NCBI GenBank assembly: GCA_035192965.1
Contig: CP136571.1
Location: 826,501 to 890,500, forward strand
Reading direction: 5' to 3'
Source of the DNA: Fuscovulum sp.
Lineage (GTDB): Bacteria > Pseudomonadota > Alphaproteobacteria > Rhodobacterales > Rhodobacteraceae
Length of the DNA stretch: 64,000 nt
The translations under genes were made by a program, and so were the position numbers. How positions within the stretch are numbered: position 1 is the stretch's first letter; every line of letters starts with the position of its first letter. The notes beneath the pieces were generated by a model. That model made no database searches. It saw only the letters and a program-made list of their open reading frames with translations, and had not been told where the DNA came from. Below, piece after piece: positions 35,735-44,437 of the stretch.

Positions 35735-36834
35735 CAGATCACCCCTTTCAGGCGCGCGACTAGGCCGGGGCGGATGACACCGCCGACAGCGGGGATGGAG
35801 CGGCCAGCGCCCAGCACGGCGGTGAGCGCGTCATAGCGCCCGCCCGAGGCGACGGGGGGCAGGGCCGGGTCTGCCGCGTGGAAGGAGAAGACGAAGCCAT
35901 CGTAGTATTCGAGGCTGGTGCGGCCGTGGCTTGCCTCGAACGGGAGGGTTTCGGTGTTTGTGCCAAGGGCATCCAGCGCGTCGAGCCGTGTGGCGAAACG
36001 GTCCACGGCGGTGGCGATGGCAGGCAGCATGGGCGTGATGCCGCGCAGGTGGTTCAGCGCGGCGCGGGCGGGGGCCTGAAGCGACAGGAGGTCGTAAAGA
36101 AGCGCGGCTTCCGGCGCGGCGATGGGGGCGGTGGCGGCATCGTCGATCAGGGCGCGGGCGCGGGCGGCGATGTCTTCGGCGCTGCGCAGGCCGACAAGGG
36201 TTCCGGCAGCGTCGATGAGCGCTTCGGGGCTGTCTTGTTGAAGGCGTTGCAGCAGGGCGGCGCGGGCGGCGGGTAGGGGGGCGCGGCCTGAGAAGCGGTC
36301 GAGCAGGGCGCGGAAGCGGTTGGGGCGCCAGATGTGGCGCAGGAGCGCGGCCTTGCGCCGGTCGGTGGTGGACAGGCCGCGCACGGCAGCCATAAGGATG
36401 CCGATATCGCCCGTGGCGGCGCGCAGGTTCAGGGGCGCAAGCAAGCGGGAGAAGAGCGCGAAGACCTGCGCATCGGCCTGTTCCGGGGCGGCGCGGTCGA
36501 ACAGTTCAAAGCCCACTTGCAGGTATTCATTGGCGCGGGGACCGGCCACGTCCTGTTTGCGGAACACTTCGCCCATATAACAATAGCGGGCCGGGTCTGC
36601 GCCATGGGCCATATGGGCCTGCACGACGGGCAGGGTGAAATCGGGGCGCAGCATCATTTCGCCGCGCAGGGGATCGGTCGTGACATAGGCGCGGGCGCGG
36701 ATGTCTTCGCCGTACAGGTCCAGCAGGGTTTCCGAAGGTTGCAGGATGTCAGCCTCGACCGGAACCGCCCCTTCGGCGCGGAATGCGGCGAAGAGGGTTT
36801 CGGCCTCGGCCCGGATCGCGGCTTTTGCGGTCAC
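35734..36834 (-). CDS. hisZ: HisZ, regulatory subunit of ATP phosphoribosyltransferase
   Basis: The 366-residue protein is a histidyl-tRNA-synthetase-like protein without the synthetase's anticodon domain. It keeps class II motif 2-like sequence ([13 protein letters not shown]) and a C-terminal SGGRYDAL. HisZ joins short HisG into a hetero-octamer and senses histidine. The gene sits between hisS and hisG with 4-bp and 1-bp overlaps, so the enzyme that charges tRNA with histidine and the first enzyme of its synthesis are made from one message. Confidence 0.9.
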   Translation of the reverse strand: MTAKAAIRAEAETLFAAFRAEGAVPVEADILQPSETLLDLYGEDIRARAYVTTDPLRGEMMLRPDFTLPVVQAHMAHGADPARYCYMGEVFRKQDVAGPRANEYLQVGFELFDRAAPEQADAQVFALFSRLLAPLNLRAATGDIGILMAAVRGLSTTDRRKAALLRHIWRPNRFRALLDRFSGRAPLPAARAALLQRLQQDSPEALIDAAGTLVGLRSAEDIAARARALIDDAATAPIAAPEAALLYDLLSLQAPARAALNHLRGITPMLPAIATAVDRFATRLDALDALGTNTETLPFEASHGRTSLEYYDGFVFSFHAADPALPPVASGGRYDALTAVLGAGRSIPAVGGVIRPGLVARLKGVI

Positions 36835-38336
36835 TTAAACTTTTCCAAGCTGAACAGCATGTTCTTTACCTCGGACACCATTTTGGCGCGGGGAATCTCG
36901 ATCTGTGCGGGGCGATCCTTCCATTCTGCAAGCGTCGCATTCTGCGCGATTTGCGCTCCAAGGATAAGGTCTTTGAGGATGACGGTGCCCTTGCCCACTT
37001 CATCGACCCCCTGGATCACGGCGACGGGGGATTGGCGTTTGTCGGCGTATTTGAGCTGGTTGCCGAAGTTCTTTGGGTTGCCCAGATAGACCTCGGCCCG
37101 GATGCCCGCGTTGCGCAGGTCGGACACCATCGCCATGTAATCGGCCATGCGGTCACGGTCCATCACGGTGACGACGACGGGGCCGGTGGTGTTGGCGGTG
37201 CTGCGGCCCTTGGCGTGCAGCGCGGCAAGCAGGCGGTCCACGCCGATGGAAACCCCGGTGGCGGGGACGGATTGGCCGGTGAAGCGTTTGACCAGATCGT
37301 CATAGCGCCCGCCACCCGCGACAGAGCCGAAGCTGCGCTTGCGGCCCTTTTCATCAAGGATTTCGAAGGTCAGTTCGGCCTCGAACACGGGGCCGGTGTA
37401 GTAGCCGAGGCCGCGCACGACGCCGGGGTCGATGAGGATGCGGTCGGGGCCGTAACCCTGACGGTCGAGGAGGTCGGCGATGGTTTCGAGTTCTTGCACG
37501 CCTTCCTGCCCGATGACGGAGGGGCCGACGAGTTCGCGCAGGCGCGCGGTGGTCTCAAGCCCCGTGGCGCGGCGGGCGGCCATGAAGGACATGACAACCT
37601 CGGCCTGTTCGGCACCCAGCCCTGCACCCTTGGTGAAATCGCCGGACTCATCCTTGCGGCCTTCGCCCAGCAGGGCGCGGACGCCTGCATCACCCAGACG
37701 GTCGATCTTGTCGATGGCGCGCAGGACGATGCCGCGCTCATTGGCGAAGCGGTCGGGATCTGACGGATCAAGCACGCCCGCCACTTCCATCACGCCGTTC
37801 AGAACCTTGCGGTTGTTGACGCGCACCACATAGTCACCGCGCGGGATGCCGACGGTTTCCAGCGCGTCCGACAGCATGGCGCAAATCTCGGCATCCGCTG
37901 CGACGCTGGGCGCGCCGACGGTATCGGCGTCGCATTGATAGAACTGCCGGAAGCGGCCCGGCCCCGGCTTTTCGTTGCGCCAGACCGGGCCCATCGCATA
38001 GCGGCGATAGGGCGAGGGCAGGTCGTTGCGGAACTGCGCGGCGACGCGGGCCAAGGGGGCAGTCAGGTCATAGCGCAGGGCGAGCCAGTCCTGATCATCC
38101 TCTTGCCAGGCAAAGACGCCTTCGTTCGGGCGGTCGACATCGGGGAGGAATTTTCCCAATGCCTCAACCGTTTCCACGGCGCTGGTTTCCAGCGGGTCAA
38201 AGCCGTAGCGGTGATAGACCTCGGCCACCTTGTCCAGCATCGCCTTGCGTTCCGTGACTTCGGCACCGAAATAGTCGCGGAACCCTTTGGGGGTTTCGGC
38301 GCGGGGGCGGCGGGTTTTCGCGTCAGGCTGTGCCAT
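36831..38336 (-). CDS. hisS: Histidyl-tRNA synthetase
   Basis: The protein has 501 residues from the ATG at 38336 ([21 protein letters not shown]); a reading up to 38621 runs through slyX and is rejected. Class II motifs are visible: [30 protein letters not shown] (motif 2 region), [14 protein letters not shown] and [12 protein letters not shown] (histidine loops), and a C-terminal anticodon domain ([20 protein letters not shown]). The length of about 500 is usual for alphaproteobacteria and longer than the E. coli enzyme. It heads the hisS-hisZ-hisG operon. Confidence 0.95.
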   Translation of the reverse strand: MAQPDAKTRRPRAETPKGFRDYFGAEVTERKAMLDKVAEVYHRYGFDPLETSAVETVEALGKFLPDVDRPNEGVFAWQEDDQDWLALRYDLTAPLARVAAQFRNDLPSPYRRYAMGPVWRNEKPGPGRFRQFYQCDADTVGAPSVAADAEICAMLSDALETVGIPRGDYVVRVNNRKVLNGVMEVAGVLDPSDPDRFANERGIVLRAIDKIDRLGDAGVRALLGEGRKDESGDFTKGAGLGAEQAEVVMSFMAARRATGLETTARLRELVGPSVIGQEGVQELETIADLLDRQGYGPDRILIDPGVVRGLGYYTGPVFEAELTFEILDEKGRKRSFGSVAGGGRYDDLVKRFTGQSVPATGVSIGVDRLLAALHAKGRSTANTTGPVVVTVMDRDRMADYMAMVSDLRNAGIRAEVYLGNPKNFGNQLKYADKRQSPVAVIQGVDEVGKGTVILKDLILGAQIAQNATLAEWKDRPAQIEIPRAKMVSEVKNMLFSLEKFK

Positions 38337-38408
38337 GGTCGGACCTTCGCTTTTTGTCGCGGCCCGTGTATCGGATGGGGCCAAGGTCGGCAAGCGGCGG
38401 AGGGTGGT

Positions 38409-38609
38409 ATGGCAGACGGTAAGGCGCTGGAAGAAAAGGTGGCGCATCTGATGCGGGCGGTCGACGATCTGTCGGATGTGGTGGCCAGCCACGCGAAAGA
38501 GATCGAGCGGCTGACACGGCTGGTGACGCTGCTGGTGGAGCGCGAGGCCGAGCGCGAGGCGATGGCCGGGGACGGGCCTGCCGCGAATGTGAGGCCGCCG
38601 CATTGGTGA
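38409..38609 (+). CDS. slyX: SlyX-like small coiled-coil protein
   Basis: The 66-residue protein (ATG at 38409, ribosome binding site GGAGGG) is a short coiled coil with heptads [19 protein letters not shown] and [13 protein letters not shown], ending in PPHW. The terminal PPH-aromatic motif and the length are typical of SlyX, a small cytoplasmic protein of unknown function. It is divergent from hisS with a 72-bp shared promoter region. Confidence 0.8.
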   Translation: MADGKALEEKVAHLMRAVDDLSDVVASHAKEIERLTRLVTLLVEREAEREAMAGDGPAANVRPPHW

Positions 38610-38652
38610 GGGGGGTTGCATCCCTGATCCGCGCGCGGCACCAACTGACCTT

Positions 38653-39726
38653 ATGGATAGGTTTTTCTCTCGATTGAGGGGCGTCGATTATCCGGCGCTG
38701 CTGCTGACCTTGATGCTGGGCGCGGCGGGCGGGTTGGCGGCGAGCCTGCTGCATCTGCCGCTGGCGTTGCTGCTGGGATCGCTTCTGGTGACGGGGGTGG
38801 TGGCGGCGGCGGGGTGGCGGCCTTTTGGCCGGGCCGTTTTGTTGCCGATGAAGCTGCGGTCGGCCTTTGTGCCGGTGATCGGGGTATCTATCGGCGGGGC
38901 CTTTACCCCGGCGGTGATTTCCGAGGCGGGGGCCTGGTGGCCGTCGCTGCTGGCGCTGCTGCTATTTCTGCCGCTGACCCATGCGGTGGCCTATTTCATC
39001 TATACGCGCGGGGGATTGCCCCGACTGGAGAGCTTTTTTGGCGGGGTTCCCGGCGGGCTGATTGAAACGGTGCAGATGGGCGAAGAAGCGGGCGGCGATG
39101 TCCGTCTGATGACGGTGCTGCAATTCCTGCGCCTGATCCTGACCATCGTGGCGGTGCCGCTGATCTTTACTGCCGTGACCGGGGTGGCGGTTGGGTCGGC
39201 CAGTGGCGCGGTGCTGCCTGCGGCGGCGGTGCCGCTGAGCGCCTATGAGGTGGTGGTGCTGCTGGCGGTGGGCGGATTGGGGGTTTGGGTGGGGCGGTTG
39301 CTGCGCCTGCCTGCGGCGATCATGACCGGGCCGATCCTGTTTTCCGCCGTGGCCCATGCGGCGGGGCTGGTGCATGGGGTGCCGCCCGGCTGGCTGGTGG
39401 GGGTGACGCAGGTGGTGGTGGGCTGCGGTCTGGGCGCGCGCTTTGCCGGGATCGAACGGCGCATGCTGATCCGCGCGGCGCGGCTGGCGGTGATCAATGC
39501 CGGGGTGGCGCTGGCGATGGCCTTTGGCTTTGCCTGGGCCTTGGCGCCTTGGGTGGGCGAGCCGTTGACGGCGGTCTTTCTTGCCTTTGCGCCCGGCGGG
39601 TTGGCCGAAATGAGCCTGATTGCGCTGAGCCTGCAGATGAGCGTGGTCTATGTGACCGTGCATCATGTGGCGCGGATTGTGCTGAGCGTGATGATGGCCA
39701 AGGCGGGGCGGCGATGGATCGGTTAA
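38653..39726 (+). CDS. AbrB-family membrane protein (putative transporter)
   Basis: The 357-residue polytopic protein is of the AbrB/ammonia-monooxygenase-like membrane family (not the AbrB transcription factor). It is built as an internal duplication: [20 protein letters not shown] and [18 protein letters not shown] in the first half, [16 protein letters not shown] and [19 protein letters not shown] in the second. About ten hydrophobic segments are visible. Function is not established for the family; transport of a small anion has been suggested. It is coupled to the next membrane protein by a 13-bp overlap. Confidence 0.8.
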   Translation: MDRFFSRLRGVDYPALLLTLMLGAAGGLAASLLHLPLALLLGSLLVTGVVAAAGWRPFGRAVLLPMKLRSAFVPVIGVSIGGAFTPAVISEAGAWWPSLLALLLFLPLTHAVAYFIYTRGGLPRLESFFGGVPGGLIETVQMGEEAGGDVRLMTVLQFLRLILTIVAVPLIFTAVTGVAVGSASGAVLPAAAVPLSAYEVVVLLAVGGLGVWVGRLLRLPAAIMTGPILFSAVAHAAGLVHGVPPGWLVGVTQVVVGCGLGARFAGIERRMLIRAARLAVINAGVALAMAFGFAWALAPWVGEPLTAVFLAFAPGGLAEMSLIALSLQMSVVYVTVHHVARIVLSVMMAKAGRRWIG

Positions 39727-40391
39727 GGGCGATGCGGCAACGGGATTGGGCGCGGGTGTTCGGCATCCTGTGTGTTGCCGTGGGGTTGGGCCTGTCTGTC
39801 CGGGGCTATCCGGGGGCGGATTGGGATGCGCTGATCCTGCTGCTGGGGGCGCTGATGCTGCTGCGCGGCGCGGTGGAGGGGCCATCGCCCAGCCGGGTGG
39901 CGGGGCTGGTGCGGGCGGGGCGGGTGATCCTGTTCATGTTCGCCTTTGGCGCGGTGAACCGCGCGCAGACCGAGGTTGCGGGCGCGGTGACCGGAGTTCT
40001 GGGCAATTGGGTGCTGTGGGCGGTGGCGGCGCTGTTGCTGGCGCTGCCGTTGGTGCGGCGGGGCCTGCCTTGGGGGCGCGGGGCGGATGGGGTGCGCCAG
40101 GTTGCCGGGATTGTCGCGATGGGAATCGCCTTTTGGGCGCTGTTTATATGGCTGACCCCGGCGATGGCGGAATTGCGGGCGCTGGTGGCGGTGGCAGCGG
40201 TGGCCAATGCGGGGCCTGTGCTGCGGGTGGCGACGCCGCCTGTGGCGGGGTTGGTCTTTGGGGTGATGTTGTGCTGCGTGGTGGCGGTGCCGGGCGCGGT
40301 GTTGTGGCCGGTGGCCGTGGCCACGATGGCCGCAGGCGCAGCATTCTGGGCGCTGCGGCGGCGGGACGGGGCTGAAAAAGCGGGAACATGA
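39714..40391 (+). CDS. Membrane protein of unknown function, coupled to the AbrB-like gene
   Basis: The 225-residue protein is very hydrophobic, with about six predicted helices (for example VILFMFAFGAVNRAQ, LWAVAALLLALPLV, LVFGVMLCCVVAVPGAV). I start at the ATG at 39714, which overlaps the upstream stop by 13 bp; an ATG at 39732 is an alternative. The arrangement of a small membrane protein after a large one recalls TctB next to TctA, but I see no TctB signature. Its TGA lies inside the left arm of a 14-bp inverted repeat. Confidence 0.65.
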   Translation: MDRLRAMRQRDWARVFGILCVAVGLGLSVRGYPGADWDALILLLGALMLLRGAVEGPSPSRVAGLVRAGRVILFMFAFGAVNRAQTEVAGAVTGVLGNWVLWAVAALLLALPLVRRGLPWGRGADGVRQVAGIVAMGIAFWALFIWLTPAMAELRALVAVAAVANAGPVLRVATPPVAGLVFGVMLCCVVAVPGAVLWPVAVATMAAGAAFWALRRRDGAEKAGT

Positions 40392-40478
40392 TCGCCGCCA
40401 GCCCACATGAACCTTTCGCGCTGCAGGCGCTTTTGGCTACATACTGAGGTCACCAACTACACATGCTGGCGGCGATCA
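40389..40478. repeat. 14-bp perfect inverted repeat bounding 90 bp
   Basis: TGATCGCCGCCAGC at 40389-40402 is the exact reverse complement of 40465-40478, leaving 62 bases between. The left arm includes the stop codon of the membrane-protein gene. Inside are GCGC-TGCAG-GCGC followed by TTTT. It could fold as a long 3' hairpin, be a small non-coding RNA, or be a short inverted-repeat element; no clean target-site duplication flanks it. Confidence 0.55.
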
Positions 40479-40817
40479 CGGAAACGTTTATCACAGCGTT
40501 CCGGATCGTGAAGGCGGCAGATGACGAAAGCCGTTCGAAACTGATGAACATGACGAATTCGTCATTCTGACAGGACGAATTCATCATTTCGTTATATGAA
40601 ATTGTTGGCTTCATCATCGAATTTTCCCGCCAAAACGCCGCGCTTTGCTGTCGGGAACGGCGGTTCGTGCCAAAACTGGCAATTTCGGCCCCGAACCCGC
40701 CCCGAACGCGACGAATCGAACTCTGGCGGGAGGTGTTGCCCGATGGCACTAGAATTGACCGTTCGGAAAGGTTAATCTTTTTCCAAGCCTGGGGGGGCTG
40801 ATGATTGGATATGCATA
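40392..40817. other. 426-bp gene-free region with palindromes upstream of lpxR
   Basis: This stretch is visibly richer in A/T than its surroundings. It holds the right part of the 14-bp inverted repeat, the imperfect repeat CGGAAACG...CGTTCCG near 40480-40504, the twin GAATTC palindromes at 40550-40587 and a short TGCCA-AAAC-TGGCA repeat near 40668-40682. A 99-codon minus-strand reading frame (40450-40749) starts with GTG, lacks a ribosome binding site and resembles nothing, so I do not call it. Confidence 0.6.
40550..40587. promoter_or_regulatory. Twin palindromic boxes centred on GAATTC, candidate operators
   Basis: ATGACGAATTCGTCAT at 40550-40565 is a perfect 16-bp palindrome. GACGAATTCATC at 40574-40585 is the same box with one mismatch. 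The centres are 22 bp apart, close to two helical turns, as expected for two dimers bound side by side. A further half site ATGACGAA lies at 40521-40528. The nearest plus-strand gene is the LpxR-like gene 230 bp downstream. Confidence 0.5.
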
Positions 40818-41747
40818 ATGGCCAAGCCCCCTATGGCGGTTCCCGCTTTTGTTTTCGCACTTGCCAGCGCCGCTATGGTCGCTGTGCCCGCTGTCGCGCA
40901 GGAGCGCGTCACGTTGGGTTGGGGGCGGTTGCTGACGAATGATGCCATCGGCGATGGCAAGGACCGCTGGCGCACGGGTTCCTATGTCCTGAGCCGGGTG
41001 CGCGGGCCGAACTGGTCGGGCAGCCTGCCGGGCCGGCCGGGCGAGATTCTGGAATTCCGGATGCGGCTGGAAACGATCGCCCCGGCGGATCTGGTGGTCG
41101 CAAACCCGCTGGACCGCCGCTATGTCGGCGCGCTGTCGTTGGGGATGCACACGCATTTTGAAACGGCGGGGGTGGAATCCAGCATCGGTATGGATGCGGT
41201 GATCGTGGGGCCGCAGACGGGGATCAGCTCGCTGCATGGTGACCTGCATGATCTGCTGGGCCTGCCGGACCCCACCGTGTTTGGCGGGCAGATCGCGGAT
41301 GACGTGTTCCTGACGCTGACGGCGGAATTCGGGCGGACGCTGCCGCTGGGCGCGAATGCACAGGTCCGCCCCTTTATCGAGGCGCAAGCGGGTGCCGAAA
41401 CGCTGGTGCGCGTGGGCGGCGACATGACCTTTGGCGGTTTCGCGACCGAGGCGCTGATGCTGCGCGACAGCGCGACCGGACAGCGCTATCGCGCGGCGGC
41501 GGGCGACCGGGTGGAAGGCCTGAGCGTGATGCTGGGCGGTGATATCGCCAAGGTCTACGACAGCGAATACTTCCTTGCCACGGATGCCATCACGCCAACC
41601 GACACGCGCCGGAGGTTGCGGGCCGGGATGCATTGGCAGGGCGCGCAAAGCGAAGTCTTTTACGGCCTGACCTGGCTGGGCAAAGAATTCGAAGAACAGC
41701 CGGATGAACAGGTGCTTGGGTCTATCAATCTGCGGTTGCAGTTCTGA
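40818..41747 (+). CDS. lpxR: LpxR-like lipid A 3'-O-deacylase, outer membrane protein
   Basis: The 309-residue protein has a signal peptide cut after AVA (residue 27) and ends in phenylalanine after a beta-strand (GSINLRLQF), as outer membrane barrels do. It carries the LpxR (DUF2219) active-site pattern: Asn41-Asp42 in LLTNDAIGD, Ser55 in RWRTGSY, and a GP...H motif GPQTGISSLHGDLHDLLG whose His144 fits the catalytic histidine. LpxR removes the 3' acyl chains of lipid A at the outer leaflet. The gene is alone, downstream of a long regulatory-looking region. Confidence 0.82.
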   Translation: MAKPPMAVPAFVFALASAAMVAVPAVAQERVTLGWGRLLTNDAIGDGKDRWRTGSYVLSRVRGPNWSGSLPGRPGEILEFRMRLETIAPADLVVANPLDRRYVGALSLGMHTHFETAGVESSIGMDAVIVGPQTGISSLHGDLHDLLGLPDPTVFGGQIADDVFLTLTAEFGRTLPLGANAQVRPFIEAQAGAETLVRVGGDMTFGGFATEALMLRDSATGQRYRAAAGDRVEGLSVMLGGDIAKVYDSEYFLATDAITPTDTRRRLRAGMHWQGAQSEVFYGLTWLGKEFEEQPDEQVLGSINLRLQF

Positions 41748-41785
41748 CCCTATGCGAATTTGCATCTGTTGCGCTGATGCCATAG

Positions 41786-41802
41786 TCAGACCACGGGTCT
41801 GA
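41786..41802. other. Hairpin between lpxR and the Hint gene
   Basis: TCAGACC-ACG-GGTCTGA is a perfect 7-bp stem with a 3-nt loop, 38 bp past the lpxR stop, with no T tract. Two other short palindromes lie around it (ATGCGAATTTGCAT, one mismatched pair, at 41754-41767 and ATGCTAGCAT at 41803-41812), so this 104-bp gap may be an operator region for the Hint gene rather than a terminator. Confidence 0.4.
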
Positions 41803-41851
41803 TGCTAGCATTTGCAGACATAAAAAGACTAAACGAGCAGGCAAACAGGCA

Positions 41852-42928
41852 ATGATAACGGGCTCTCGTGGCACGTTCGTCATCTCTTGGACACAGACAG
41901 AAGTTGATGGGGTGAAAGGGGCGTCGCTTGACCTTCTTTCGGTTGGTGCCGCGTGGCGCTGGACCGGGGAACTGGTGCGGGTGGATGGCCAGACAGACCT
42001 GCTGCTTCTGGAAGGTGCCGAGGGCAAGGCGGAGATGCAGAAACGTGCGGCGCGCATGGTGCGCCGACTTATCGGATCAGCGGTTGGCAAGGCGGCGGAG
42101 GATCGGCCCGAAGAAAAGGCCGAGGAATTCGACGATCTGCCGGATCAGGGATTTATTGTCACCGATGGGGTGCAGAGCTTTGCGCTGACCATCATCCCCG
42201 TGCCCGACAGCGGCGCGCGGCTGGTCATGATGATGGGCGATGTGCCGCCGGCCAATCGCGACCTGTGGGTGGTGCGTACATCCATCGACCGGGCGCGGGT
42301 GGCGGCAGGCGGGCGCGAAGGCGGGGGCGTGATCTGTTTCACCCCCGGCACGCGCATCGCCACGCCCGACGGGCCAAAGCTCATTCAGTCGCTGCGCCCG
42401 GGTGACCGGGTGCTGACCAAGGATGATGGCGCGCAAGAGGTGTTGTGGACCGGCAGCCGCCGCATGTCGGGCGCGCGGCTTTATGCGATGCCCCATCTGC
42501 GGCCGATCCGGTTCCGGGCCGGTGCCTTTGGCAATGACCGCCCCGATCCCGATCTGATCGTGTCGCCCGCGCATCGGATGCTGATCAAGGGCGCTGCGGC
42601 GCAGACACTGTTCGGCACGACCGAGGTGCTGGTGCGGGCCGAGGATCTACTGAATGACACCACGATCACCGTGGACCATGTGCTGCGCGAAGTGACCTAT
42701 ATTCATATCCTGCTGGAGCGGCACAACATCGTCTTTGCCAACGGGGTAGAGACGGAAAGTTTTCACCCGTCCAACACCGCGCTGGAGATGATCGACCCCG
42801 CGCAGCGTGACGTGCTGATGGCGGTGATGCCGCAGGTGGCGATCAACCCCGAAGCCTATGGCGATTATGCACGGCGCAACCTTTCGGCCAGTGAGGCCGC
42901 GTTGCTGCGCCATGACATCGCCGCGTAA
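41852..42928 (+). CDS. Hint-domain protein
   Basis: The 358-residue protein has no signal peptide. Residues 1-155 are an uncharacterised domain rich in beta-type sequence. From Cys162 ([30 protein letters not shown]) to about 300 is a Hint (hedgehog/intein) domain with the block B-like SPAHRML and an [13 protein letters not shown] end. There is no C-terminal intein His-Asn junction, so it should cleave rather than splice, if active. Such stand-alone Hint proteins are common in Rhodobacterales, and their roles are unknown. A terminator follows. Confidence 0.8.
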   Translation: MITGSRGTFVISWTQTEVDGVKGASLDLLSVGAAWRWTGELVRVDGQTDLLLLEGAEGKAEMQKRAARMVRRLIGSAVGKAAEDRPEEKAEEFDDLPDQGFIVTDGVQSFALTIIPVPDSGARLVMMMGDVPPANRDLWVVRTSIDRARVAAGGREGGGVICFTPGTRIATPDGPKLIQSLRPGDRVLTKDDGAQEVLWTGSRRMSGARLYAMPHLRPIRFRAGAFGNDRPDPDLIVSPAHRMLIKGAAAQTLFGTTEVLVRAEDLLNDTTITVDHVLREVTYIHILLERHNIVFANGVETESFHPSNTALEMIDPAQRDVLMAVMPQVAINPEAYGDYARRNLSASEAALLRHDIAA

Positions 42929-42958
42929 GGGGTGGTGTAAGGGGCGGCGCAAGGGGCG

Positions 42959-42986
42959 TTGACTCTGCGACGACTGGCTGTATAAG
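42959..42986 (+). promoter_or_regulatory. Sigma-70-type promoter of rpsD
   Basis: TTGACT and TATAAG are separated by 16 bp, the best -35/-10 pair I see in the window. The predicted start of transcription is near 42993, giving an rpsD leader of about 118 bases that begins with the hairpin described next. Confidence 0.6.
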
Positions 42987-42994
42987 CCACCGAT

Positions 42995-43018
42995 CCCGGC
43001 TGAAAGGCCGGGGTTTTT
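42995..43018 (+). terminator. Hairpin with T tract between the Hint gene and rpsD
   Basis: CCCGGC-TGAAAG-GCCGGG followed by GTTTTT is a standard intrinsic terminator for the Hint gene. Because it sits directly after the predicted rpsD start site, the same hairpin would form at the very 5' end of the rpsD transcript. Confidence 0.7.
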
Positions 43019-43110
43019 CATTGGTGTTGGTGGCCCTCGCAAGGGGATGCCTGTCGCCGGGGAGACCCGGAAAGGACAACGCCCTTCATAAACTACGAAG
43101 GAGATCAGCG

Positions 43111-43731
43111 GTGACCAAACGCACCTCTGCCAAGTACAAGATTGACCGCCGCATGGGCGAAAACATCTGGGGCCGTCCGAAGTCCCCGGTGAACAAGCGT
43201 GAATACGGCCCCGGCCAGCACGGCCAGCGCCGCAAGAACAAGCTGTCGGATTTCGGCACGCAGCTGCGCGCCAAGCAGAAGCTGAAGGGCTACTACGGCG
43301 ATCTGACGGAAAAGCAGTTCCGCAAGATTTTTGCCGAAGCCGAGCGTGTGAAGGGTGACACCGGCGAGATGCTGGTTGGTCTGCTGGAGCGCCGCCTGGA
43401 TGCCGTCGTGTACCGCGCCAAGCTGGTGCCGACCGTGTTCGCCGCGCGCCAGTTCGTGAACCATGGCCACGTGACCGTGAACGGTACCCGCGTGAACATC
43501 GCGTCCTACCGCGTGAAGGAAGGCGATCTGATCGAGGTGCGCCAGAAGTCCAAGCAGATGGCGCTGGTTCTGGAAGCCATCGCCCTGACTGAGCGGGACG
43601 TTCCGGATTATCTGGAAGTCGACCATTCCAAGATGACGGTGAAGTTCGTTCGCACCCCGGGCCTGGGCGATGTGCCCTATCCGGTGCAGATGGAACCGAA
43701 CCTGGTCGTCGAATACTACGCAAAGAACTGA
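43111..43731 (+). CDS. rpsD: 30S ribosomal protein S4
   Basis: The 206-residue protein begins at the GTG at 43111 with AAGGAG upstream; the longer reading to 43021 runs through the leader. It reads [20 protein letters not shown] and [17 protein letters not shown], then an S4 RNA-binding domain ([32 protein letters not shown]). S4 nucleates assembly of the 30S subunit. Here it is not in the alpha operon with rpsM, rpsK and rpoA but stands alone with its own promoter and terminator, which is usual for alphaproteobacteria. Confidence 0.97.
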   Translation: MTKRTSAKYKIDRRMGENIWGRPKSPVNKREYGPGQHGQRRKNKLSDFGTQLRAKQKLKGYYGDLTEKQFRKIFAEAERVKGDTGEMLVGLLERRLDAVVYRAKLVPTVFAARQFVNHGHVTVNGTRVNIASYRVKEGDLIEVRQKSKQMALVLEAIALTERDVPDYLEVDHSKMTVKFVRTPGLGDVPYPVQMEPNLVVEYYAKN

Positions 43732-43756
43732 TTTCGGCCTTTGCGCTGGAATTTTG

Positions 43757-43788
43757 GAGGCCCGCAGCGATGCGGGCCTCTTGCTTTT
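43757..43788 (+). terminator. Intrinsic terminator of rpsD
   Basis: GAGGCCCGC / GCGGGCCTC is a perfect 9-bp stem with a 6-nt loop followed by TTGCTTTT, 25 bp past the rpsD stop. Confidence 0.85.
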
Positions 43789-43815
43789 GGTGGTGGATGT
43801 TACAGGTTGGCGATC

Positions 43816-44346
43816 ATGGACAGGAAGCGAACTGCGGAAGACATTCTGGAACGGGGGCTGTTCGCCTCGCGCTGGTTGCTGGCACCGATGTATCTGGGGC
43901 TGGTGGTGGCGCTGCTGATGCTGGTGGTGATCTTTTTCCGCGAGTTGGCCTATTATGTGCCGCAGATGATGACGCTGTCGGCTGAATCCGTGATCCTTGT
44001 CGCGCTGACGCTGATTGATCTGACGCTGGCCGCGAACCTGCTGCTGATCGTGATGTTTTCGGGATATGAGAGTTTCGTGTCGAAGTTCGATTTCGACGCG
44101 GGCGATGATCGGCCGGGCTGGATGGGCAAGGTGGATTTCGGCGGGTTGAAGATGAAGCTGATCGCTTCGATCGTGGCGATATCGGGCATTCATCTTCTGA
44201 AGCGGTTCATGGAGATCGGCGATCCCAAGACGCCTGCGATGGATGACCGCACGCTGATGTGGCTGACGGTGATTCACATGACATTCGTTCTGTCGGGGGT
44301 GCTGCTGGCGCTGATGGATTGGCTTCAGGCGCGGTCGTCAAAGTGA
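43816..44346 (+). CDS. UPF0114 (YqhA) family membrane protein
   Basis: The 176-residue protein starts at the ATG at 43816 (MDRKRTAEDILERGLFASRW) and has four hydrophobic helices: APMYLGLVVALLMLVVIFF, SAESVILVALTLIDLTLAANLLLIVMF, LKMKLIASIVAISGIHLL and TVIHMTFVLSGVLLALM. The layout and the SGYESFVSK motif fit the TIGR00645/UPF0114 inner-membrane family of unknown function. It stands alone after the rpsD terminator. Confidence 0.82.
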   Translation: MDRKRTAEDILERGLFASRWLLAPMYLGLVVALLMLVVIFFRELAYYVPQMMTLSAESVILVALTLIDLTLAANLLLIVMFSGYESFVSKFDFDAGDDRPGWMGKVDFGGLKMKLIASIVAISGIHLLKRFMEIGDPKTPAMDDRTLMWLTVIHMTFVLSGVLLALMDWLQARSSK

Positions 44347-44362
44347 TGCGGGCTTGTGTGCG

Positions 44363-44394
44363 GGGCGGCAATAATCCGTCTGGCAATGCCGCCC
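44363..44394 (+). terminator. Hairpin between the UPF0114 gene and hisC
   Basis: GGGCGGCA / TGCCGCCC is a perfect 8-bp stem with a 16-nt loop, 16 bp past the UPF0114 stop. There is no T tract, so termination would need help. Confidence 0.4.
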
Positions 44395-44437
44395 GCCCGC
44401 CGCTAGAACCCCGCAGCATGAGGGGACATTCGCAATC

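Noticed and set aside
40450..40749. A 99-codon minus-strand frame in the gene-free region before lpxR
   Set aside because: It starts with GTG without a ribosome binding site, has Ser/Asn/Ile-rich content with no family likeness, and overlaps both inverted-repeat features.
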